DNA of 24,909 nucleotides from Aureobasidium sp. EXF-3400 (Eukaryota > Ascomycota > Dothideomycetes > Dothideales > Saccotheciaceae): positions 1 through 24,909 of the forward strand of contig SWBL01000518.1 in the NCBI GenBank assembly GCA_024195585.1, written 5' to 3'. Below, piece by piece: positions 18,359 to 24,909 of this stretch; position 1 is the stretch's first letter; each line of letters opens with the position of its first letter. Made by a program: the position numbers and the translations under genes. The notes below the pieces were generated by a model that did no database searches, had not been told where the DNA came from, and worked only from the letters and a program-made list of their open reading frames with translations.

Positions 18359-19691
18359 TCAAACCAGATGAGACCGTTCCTCTGCCGTGAGTACACGTCT
18401 AGAAGGTCCGCCACGACTTCCATCCCCAGGCATGATAGGAGTAGCGCTCTCTGACCATCTCCACTTTTCCTTTTGCTCTTCTAAAGCTGTTCCCTCGTAA
18501 TTGTCAACCACATAACGACCCAGGATAGGTAAGAACTTGAACGCACTGATGAGAGATCAGTATCATGCTGGACATACTTGCAAGAAGATCGACTTACTGT
18601 CCACTCCCGCCAGTAGCTAAGAAGAGGTTCGTGTACTCAGGATGATAGTCGACGATGAAGTCTCCTTTGGGCGTGTCCGTGTACCAACAAAGCTTTGTCC
18701 TCGAGAAGGCGCGATCTTTGAATTTGGGCAAGAATAGCGCAAGCCCATCTCTCAAAGCTTGCTCTGCGTCGGCAGGTAAATAGTCGGCCTGAGAAGCCAG
18801 ATTTGGTGCTGAGTATCTAGCAGATCGAGAGAATTGTGTGGTTTCGAAGCCATAGCCGTGTCTTGCCATCTTCAAAATATTGTCGTTTTGTGTCGGAGGA
18901 AAAGCGAACCAGCCAGTACTCAAGTTGATTATGACTGGGTTTCCTCGCATCTCCTCGGCTTCTTCGGACGTGAGTTGCATATAACCAACTGGCTGTCCAG
19001 TAGAGATGAACCGGTTTCCAGCTTCGATGAGATGCGGTGTCCACGCTCCAGTAGCCATAATGACGGCATCGGCGTCCAGGACTTCTCCATTCGCTTTCAG
19101 TACCCCAGTCACTTCCTTGCGACTATCGCTGTTGGTCGTGACGAGCTCGATGACGGTGCTATCCTGGCCTACCAGAAATGTGACACTCGCTTCTTCGCAA
19201 AGACTTGCCAAGTGCTCAATGCTCTTTCCAGCATCAACCCATCCAGCGTCCAGGTTGCAGTAGCCACTGGTCTGCGACAAATCGCCATGTATACCCGAAT
19301 ACCTTTGACTCGCTTCTCGCCCAGTATACGCCCAAAGGTTGACCCTGGCACCGATGTTCTCAAGATTGGTCTTTGCTCCTTTCAGGTAAGCATGCCCAAA
19401 CTCTGTCCCCGATTGAGCACAAAGCAGCCCGCTGCGATGAAAGAACGGCGAGAAGTCTTTCTGCCAACCAGTGAGGGCTTCCATGGCCATGCGAGCATAG
19501 AAGGTGTCGGCATAATCTGGCCTGATGATGCGAGATATGTCAACTGAGGATCCATCAGGGACTGGTGGGGCGTGGCGATCCAGGACAATAACGTTGCTGT
19601 ATCCGCGACGAGTAAGCTCCAAAGCCGTCGAAAGGCCGAAAACGCCAGCGCCGATGATGAGTATTCTTTTGTCTTTATTCATACTACTCAT
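18359..19691 (-). CDS. FAD-dependent amine oxidase, fructosyl-amine/saccharopine/sarcosine oxidase family
   Basis: Exons 19691-18598 and 18545-18359; the 52-nt intron (GTAAGT donor, CTGAT branch, ATCAG acceptor) is phase 2. The product is 426 residues, the family's usual length. The start is the ATG at 19691 (aaacATGa); the frame upstream opens only with TTG. The dinucleotide-binding motif GAGVFG is at residues 14-19, with the FAD-ribose acidic residue in VLDRH. SSVDISRIIRPDYAD is a family signature. Cys about 335 in LCWYTDTPKGDFIVD is at the position of covalent flavin attachment in monomeric sarcosine oxidase and amadoriases. The splice restores GGSGHAFKFLP. Such enzymes oxidise secondary amines such as glycated amino acids, saccharopine or N-methyl amino acids, making hydrogen peroxide. 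Unlike many relatives, it ends in HLV without a peroxisomal SKL-type signal. It is convergent with gene C. Confidence 0.88.
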
Positions 19692-20714
19692 GTTTGTTTT
19701 GTGCTCAAGAACCAGATACTTGAACAAATCTGCTGAACAAAGAAAGAATGCGTCTGAGAATGTTGAAGGCTTGCCAGCTTGTCAGAACTAGGGCGTGAGA
19801 TTTGGCGTCGGCTTGTGGGTCGTCTCCACATGCATGTTCCAACATCACTCCACGATAAGATATAGCGATATTATAGTCTCCCTCACGAAGACGATATTTT
19901 CAAAGCTCGTGAAAACCTTATCGCAGTTCTGAATAGAAGTCAAACTATAACAACGACCTAAGAAGGTCTGTATCGCTTCGTCCCGCTTAAAGTAGGTGTT
20001 GAGCTCCTAATTGATTGCCGGGAGTATGCATCTTGTTACACACCAATCTTGCGCTTGACGGTATCTTGATGTGGAAAGATACTGATAGTAGGGTCATGGT
20101 TGGGTTGAACCCCGAAACTCTAAAGCAAGGGATTTTATGATCAGTATCAAGCAAGGGTCGACTATATAAACTCGACGTCTCCGTTATGAAGATTCATCTT
20201 TGATACATTCTCTAACAACACCATCACCAGACCTTGCCGCATGATTGCCACTGTCATCCAGGTCTTGATCTGGGATTCGAGTAGCAGAAATGATAGACCT
20301 TGCCTCGACATCGCTACTCTATCCATCGGCTATAAGGCTACTAGAAACGTCAATAGTTAGACACATGTTCTCCATAACGGGCTAGTTCTTACCCTACTCA
20401 TGAATTATCACAAACAATGCAAACTCGTGATCGTACAGAAGAAACCGGCGGAATATCACAGTCGACCGGCGGATGGTCTAAGCTTTCCAGTCGACGACGA
20501 CGAGGGTTATATTTCACTTGCGGTTTATTCACATCCTCCTATTGCTCTCGCGCACATCCAAGTCTCAACCATAGCACTTTGTTCTTCTTACATATCAACC
20601 ACACCAAGAAGGTACGTACCCCATACACTAATCATAACATGCCTACTACCCCTTGATCTGCATCTCAATTCCCGCGCCTTTTGGGTTAATGCATACTGAA
20701 CCTCAGCAGTAAAA
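19692..20714. promoter_or_regulatory. Divergent promoter region of the oxidase and gene D
   Basis: About 1 kb. Two GATAAG sites occur near the oxidase (19854-19859 forward and 19917-19922 reverse), consistent with nitrogen control of an amine oxidase. A good TATA box (tatataaa, 20163-20170), flanked by GTCGA and TCGAC, is followed by a leader-like stretch and a 39-codon open frame at 20241-20360, which I do not call a gene. Before gene D, 20612-20706 fits a 95-nt 5' UTR intron (AAG/GTACGT donor, CTCAG acceptor). Confidence 0.45.
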
Positions 20715-21356
20715 ATGGCCCCCACTACCCGCTCTGCCGCTCGCAAGGCCACCGGTGCTGCTGGTGCCTCTCACAGTGCTCCTCCCAACGCCCCTCCCAC
20801 TGCCCCTACCACGAGCCGCGCACCTGCTCGTCCTTTCGCCACTACTCGTCCTTTCGCCACTACCACTGGCCCCGTCAAGACTGTTGACGATGACCCCGAT
20901 ATGGTCATGGATCTGGACGGCTTGATGAACGTCGTCAAGGATGATGAGGACCTCAAGTACCTGAGGCAGGCTCTGGAGGATGTTCCCGCCGCAAACATCG
21001 GCGATGTCCACGAATGGGTCGAACAGTACAAGAGAGACAAGTACGACAACGAGCTCAAGGCTCACGTCGCCGCCGTCGCTGCTGCTCCCGAGGAGCTCAA
21101 GAACAGCTTGCTGGCACGCGACAAGTTTGGGTACGCTCTGATGATCGTCACGCGTTATCTTGTTACTGAAGTCCACGCGTAGCATCTACGACAGCATCCG
21201 CCCGGTCAAGGAGAGCAGTGCCTCCGCTAAGAAGGTCAGCAAGTAAGTTGAGCTGATGCGCTTCCTTCATGCCCAGCCACTGATTGTGTGAATAGGACTG
21301 ACGAGACTCCCGTTGCTGCTGACGAGACTGACCCTTCCACCATGGAGGTCAACTGA
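20715..21356 (+). CDS. Gene D: small protein with basic N-terminus and helical acidic core
   Basis: Not recognised. Exons 20715-21130, 21183-21242 and 21296-21356; introns of 52 nt (GTACGC donor, GCGTAG acceptor) and 53 nt (GTAAGT donor, CTGAT branch, AATAG acceptor), both phase 2. The product is 178 residues. Reading without splicing stops at 21182 and loses the true tail, which continues FGIYDSIRPVKESSASAKK and ends in an acidic stretch, TMEVN. The N-terminus (APTTRSAARKATGA) is basic and Ala/Thr/Pro-rich, as in many chromatin-associated proteins. An RPFATT repeat follows, then a helical acidic region (about residues 55-138). The start context is aaaATGG. A 5' UTR intron is likely. It sits beside the zinc-finger paralogues, but I see no clear homology to them. 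Confidence 0.75.
20829..20864 (+). repeat. 18-bp tandem repeat coding for RPFATT
   Basis: Two 18-bp units (20829-20846 and 20847-20864) differ by a single synonymous base and encode RPFATT twice within gene D. Confidence 0.85.
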
Positions 21357-22204
21357 AGGTCTCCTCGAGACAAAGTCTTCGTTCTCTGAAGTTCAGCATC
21401 ACGTAACAGGCGTTGGCGGAGGACGAATATGGGCGTCCGTCGAGCTGCTTCCTTTCTTTTGCCCCTTTGAAGCATTCTTCGGCAGTAGAATACTGCATGC
21501 ATGCATGATAGCTTGCTGCGACCCCTGATGGGTGTAATCAAACCTTCCCTTGCTGCCAACGATTTGCAATTCGTGACTTCATCTCAAGCTCTCCTGTCCC
21601 CTGTGCACCACTCCGATACTTATAGAAAGGCAAAATGTTCTAGGATGTTTGATACTGTCCACTGAAAGCTCTGAGAACCAGCGTGTCTCTCTGGACAGAA
21701 TACGGTAATCACATTCGTTCGTGCATTCTGATAGCATACTGATAGCTATCTACATCTACCAGGAGGAGGCTTGGTTCAATCCCAGCTCAGTATGCACCTG
21801 TTTTCCGGCAAGACTCTCGTGTCACCCGTGTGCCTTTCTAATGCCATTAAAAATGCAAATAGTTGATGTGATACGTTGTTCTTGCCACTGAAACCCCTAG
21901 GCAGGAGGATGTTTCTGTGGACGAAGCATCAAACCGACATTGATTTATGCATTTTGATAGCAAAATAGAAGCTGTGGACTTGGAGATTCGATGTCGTTGC
22001 TTTCGATGGCTTGTGAAGCGACTGTACTTACTTTCACAAACACTACGTTTCATCTGTTTGCTTTCCTTTCGTGGACCCTTATAAAGTTGATCACTCGTTC
22101 TTCCACTTTCACCACCACCTGTTCGACCACAACAAGTAAGCCTCTCCAATCATTCCCTTTCCATCTCTCTCTCCCTTCTGAACTGAATCCATACAGTCTT
22201 CGCC
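21357..22204. other. Intergenic between genes D and E
   Basis: About 850 nt without a supported gene. It contains an alternating TGCATGCATGCA palindrome (about 21494-21505). Just before gene E, 22136-22196 fits a 61-nt 5' UTR intron (CAA/GTAAGC donor, ATACAG acceptor). Confidence 0.5.
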
Positions 22205-23277
22205 ATGGTATCAGACTCGAAGATGCGTCACCGTGCTGTCGGTGCTGTCAACGACAGCCCCAGTGCTATCAATGTCGCTCGCCCAGTGCGCGCAGGTCGT
22301 CGTCTTTCTTCTGGGCTGTCTCATCAGTCCTTCGACTCTACCGAGAGTGTTGCTGATGCGCTTGCGCATCTCTTCCCTGCCGCACAGATTCACACCTCTC
22401 GCCCTGTTAAAGAGACTGTAGGCATGGAGCACATCGATAACGAGGCTGAGCCATCGGCCTATCCAGTCACGCCCACGACTACTCCAGTCGCTCCCGCCTT
22501 TTCCCCTTTGACTCCCCTCCGTGTCAACAGTGAAGTCGGAGCTGGTGCTGAGACGGGTTCTGTTCGCCGCAAGAACACCCCTGAACGCTCTCCCACTCGC
22601 AAGTCGAAGAAGCGCAAGGCTAGTCCTCACATCCCAGTCACTCCACCTCCTCGTAGACTTCGCCTGAGGTCCCACCAGATCACTGCGACCTCCATGGCTA
22701 CCTGGAAGCCGGCTCCGAAGATCTTGAAGGCACCAAAGTCTGCTTCTACCGCCAAAGGCAAGAAGTCCACCGCTCCTGCTGTCGAAAGCACTGCTCAGAG
22801 CTCTTCCTCCTCTGGCGACAGCGCTACAGTTCTGAAAACCGCCAATGGCTCCAAGACTACCAACCCACTGATCGCTCTTGCCCGTAACATCGAGGACCCC
22901 AATGCCTTCATCAACGCGGTTAATGGAAGCGACTCTATCACTCTCGACTCGGACGAAAGCTTGCCCGCCAATGCTACAGACAACATGTCCGCTACCGATC
23001 GCGTCAGACACAACCTCTCCGTCATAGGACACCAACTGCTCAGATGTCAGCGCGTTCTCATCCACGATTACGACACCTTCGACGTCCAAACTTATAACCC
23101 TGGCGTGCAGGTGGATGCTGGCACTGTCGCACTCAGACAGTTTGTTGGGATTTTGAGAGAGGGCTTGAGCGATATGGAGTCTATTCTTGCTACTTTGGAT
23201 GACTCGTAAGTTATGGTCAATTATCTGATTTTGGGTTCACGATGCTAAGTTCTGTGAATAGGAGGGATGCAGTCTGA
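22205..23277 (+). CDS. Gene E: nuclear-looking disordered protein with basic cluster and helical C-terminus
   Basis: Not recognised. Exons 22205-23205 and 23262-23277; the 56-nt intron (GTAAGT donor, CTGAT and CTAAG candidate branches, GAATAG acceptor) is phase 2. The last exon adds only RDAV plus stop, giving 338 residues. The first ~240 residues are Ser/Thr/Pro-rich and disordered, with a strong nuclear-localisation-like cluster (TRKSKKRKASP, about residues 131-141) and proline-directed sites (TPERSPT, VTPPPRR). Around residues 245-256, SITLDSDES resembles a SUMO-interacting motif (hydrophobic core followed by acids and Ser). The C-terminal ~80 residues are helical. It shares the disordered N-terminus/helical C-terminus layout and a 5' UTR intron with its neighbours, but no provable sequence homology. 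Confidence 0.75.
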
Positions 23278-23864
23278 ACTTTCAACTTCTGCCCAACTCT
23301 GGACAAGTCGAGTCTGTTTGCTCGTTAGTGATGCGGCAGAGGACGCCGAACAACAAAGTCAGGATACGGTAAAGCGACCTCAATCTGGTATGGAGCGCGA
23401 AGAGGAGTTGGTCGTTTTGTCTTTTTTTGTTCTCTTCTTCCTTTGTTTGCACGGAAGCCGAAAAGTCATTGATGTAAAGAGTGGTGGTTGCTGTTTTCTT
23501 TGTTCTATTTCTTGGAACTCTAGCACTGGGTGTTGCTTCTCTTGTGGTTGATGAAAGGTGACCAAATGTCACACTCGTCTCAAATACTTCTTTCCTTAAC
23601 TCTACTATGAACCTCAAACAAGAACAACATGGTAGTATTGAATCAATGTCAGTCACTCAAGTCTGCACAGCAAAAGATACTTCTTTATTCTCGTTTGACC
23701 GCAAAAGTGTGTTTGAGGTTCTGCATTACGTGAAACAAATATCTATCATGGATGTTCACTACTCTCGATGCTTAATACTTGTCGGTAGCATGGTACGTAC
23801 ATTCCATCGATCCATCACAGTGGCTTTAGGAGCGCTAATTTGTTTGAACAGACTGCACATACGA
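23278..23864. other. Intergenic between convergent genes
   Basis: About 590 nt between the 3' end of gene E and the 3' end of the GNAT-like gene. It is T-rich and A-rich in places. No gene, RNA or repeat is recognised. Confidence 0.55.
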
Positions 23865-24348
23865 TTATCTTGGTGCAGTGCTAACGCAGGCGCATAAGCT
23901 CTCAACAGACTTGTCTACTCTCCGGAAGTACCAGCAAGCCACTGCGAGCATCTCTCTAGTATTGCTGTCTCGAAAGACAACATAGGAGAAGGAAGGGTCG
24001 AAGAAGATTTCCTTGACGATTTTGTGCATATAAGCTCGAACGTCGTATGACCTTCCTTCAGGATAACAGCATAACGATATGGTGTCTGCTGCGGATGCCA
24101 AAGCTTCCCATACTAAATTGTTATAGTCGCCTATCTCACTCTCATCCAATGTAGAAAGGTCAAAAGGTATGCCCTCGATCGATTTGAAATCATACTCATT
24201 GCGTAAAAATATGAGTGTTGCCTTGGGTAACATCTCCTTGTACTGATCTTAGCGGATTGAGCTCTGACACTGTACTTACAAGAACGAGAACCCGTTTCGA
24301 AATATGTTCATTGTGTGAAGAAACATGGTTCTCGTCATAGATAACCAT
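23865..24348 (-). CDS. Short GNAT-like acetyltransferase, probably truncated
   Basis: Exons 24348-24280 and 24236-23865; the 43-nt intron (GTAAGT donor, CTAAG branch, ACAAG acceptor) is phase 0. An acceptor 6 nt earlier (ATCAG) is also in frame and would add Tyr-Lys. The product is about 146 residues. The body (SLCCYPEGRSYDVRAYMHKI, then FSYVVFRDSNTREMLAVACW) resembles the first half of fungal GNAT N-acetyltransferases. The acetyl-CoA-binding motif A (R/Q-x-x-G-x-G/A) and the second half of the fold are missing. The frame stops at 23865, and I see no donor site that would rescue it. It may therefore be a decayed gene or a short paralogue. An exon-1 duplicate lies immediately upstream. Confidence 0.5.
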
Positions 24349-24468
24349 TCTTCCAACTAATCTCAATCAATGAGGCTCTAACACAGTACTTCCAAAAACG
24401 AACACTCGTTTGGACATTGTACTTATTACGTCCAGAAACGTGGATTCGGTCTTGATGACCATTGTTCA
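24255..24468 (-). repeat. Imperfect tandem duplication covering exon 1 of the GNAT-like gene
   Basis: Two ~100-bp copies (about 24255-24354 and 24368-24468, period ~114 bp) align without gaps across the exon. Read on the minus strand, each starts with ATG-GTN-ATC and holds 23 open codons ending SKRVxV (24348-24280 and 24462-24394). At the exon end the proximal copy has the donor GTAAGT, while the distal copy has GGAAGT and so cannot splice there. Confidence 0.75.
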
Positions 24469-24828
24469 TTGTCCCAAACTTTCGCTGGCGAACTTCCTTG
24501 GATCTTGGGACCTTTTCGCTCTTGTTGATGTGCCTGGATGTCTATTTCCAGAGTTGAGGAATCTGTCAATTTACAGGCCGTACGCCACAGGAGATAGAGA
24601 TCGGAAAACACTCAAGCGAGTTGGTGCGGCCATTCGTCGCCACATACCCAAGGCCAGGAATCATGTTGAAAAGACTCTCACTACCGCAACTATTGGGAGG
24701 AAAAATCGAGAGATTTAGTTTTTCTGGTCATCGATAGTCACATGCTCCCAAACAGAATTTCCGCCATGTCGCCAAGACAACCACCGCCCTCAAGGGTTGA
24801 TAAACCGTGAAATTGATTTATCTCATGT
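24469..24828. other. Intergenic, nothing recognised
   Basis: About 360 nt with no supported gene. The open frame here begins only at TTG codons and has no family signal. Confidence 0.5.
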
Positions 24829-24897
24829 AGCGGTCCGTGTGGCGCAATGGCTTGCCGTTAGTGTCATGTTCTTGGTTCGATCCCAGGCGTGGCCGCT
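24829..24897 (+). tRNA. tRNA-like element (pseudogene or SINE head)
   Basis: It has an A-box-like TGGCGCAATGG (24840-24850) and a B box GGTTCGATCCC (24874-24884), the internal RNA polymerase III promoter. A T-arm CTTGG/CCAGG closes around TTCGATC, and a D-stem GGC/GCC is present. The ends AGCGGTC (24829) and GGCCGCT (24891) pair over 7 bp and the pairing extends outward. Only about 14 nt lie between D- and T-stems, roughly 8 too few for a normal anticodon arm and variable loop, so no anticodon can be read. I take it as a deleted tRNA gene or the tRNA-derived head of a SINE continuing past the window. Confidence 0.45.
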
Positions 24898-24909
24898 ATG
24901 TCTGAACAT

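Noticed and set aside
21494..21505. TGCATGCATGCA palindrome
   Set aside because: Short alternating sequence with no associated structure; plausible by chance in a spacer.
22211..23089. 292-codon minus-strand frame opposite gene E
   Set aside because: No introns, no family signal and biased composition typical of an antisense shadow; gene E has splice support and low-complexity patterns seen in real proteins.
24410..24718. 102-codon plus-strand frame near the right end
   Set aside because: Starts at TTG, overlaps the duplicated exon in antisense, and shows no family signal.

Overview
This window looks like nuclear DNA from a filamentous ascomycete (Pezizomycotina; I cannot place it further). 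The genes are interrupted by short introns of about 43-78 nt with GTAAGT- or GTGAGT-type donors and CTRAY-like branch points. They lie on both strands with no operons. Recognisable products include a fungal Dal5-type permease, a type-B carboxylesterase and a sarcosine/fructosyl-amine-type FAD oxidase. All splice models below were built by hand from donor, branch, acceptor and reading-frame agreement; no transcript data were available.

Layout. (i) 1-2198, minus strand: 5' part of a large secreted or surface protein that runs off the left edge. Its C-terminal part is a Ser/Arg-rich 15-bp tandem repeat. (ii) 3002-8471, conserved housekeeping genes: an O6-alkylguanine-DNA alkyltransferase, a mitochondrial TPR protein resembling Mgr3, a Vma22-like V-ATPase assembly factor, and a five-exon anion/allantoate-type permease. 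(iii) 8472-9231: a promoter shared by the permease and a secreted carboxylesterase, unusually dense in GATA sites. (iv) 11448-13211: a disordered protein with a PP1-docking RVSF motif.

(v) 13767-18062 is the most unusual part: three tandem paralogues (called A, B and C here). Each encodes an atypical double zinc finger at the N-terminus, split by a phase-2 intron at the same position, followed by a Pro/Ala-rich or acidic linker and a helical C-terminal region. Parts of the flanks of these genes are also duplicated, including the 3' end of the neighbouring oxidase. (vi) 18359-23277: the FAD oxidase and two further unrecognised nuclear-looking genes (D and E). Their last exons lie beyond the first in-frame stop of the unspliced reading frame.

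(vii) 23865-24468: a short GNAT-like gene with its first exon duplicated upstream. (viii) 24829-24897: a tRNA-like element near the right edge.

The conserved genes in the left half do not form one pathway. The permease and esterase probably share GATA-factor (nitrogen) control. The right half (13.7-23.3 kb) behaves like a fast-evolving, locally duplicating accessory block. The A-B-C family, with its repeated gene plan and in-gene tandem repeats, is the best candidate here for something undescribed.
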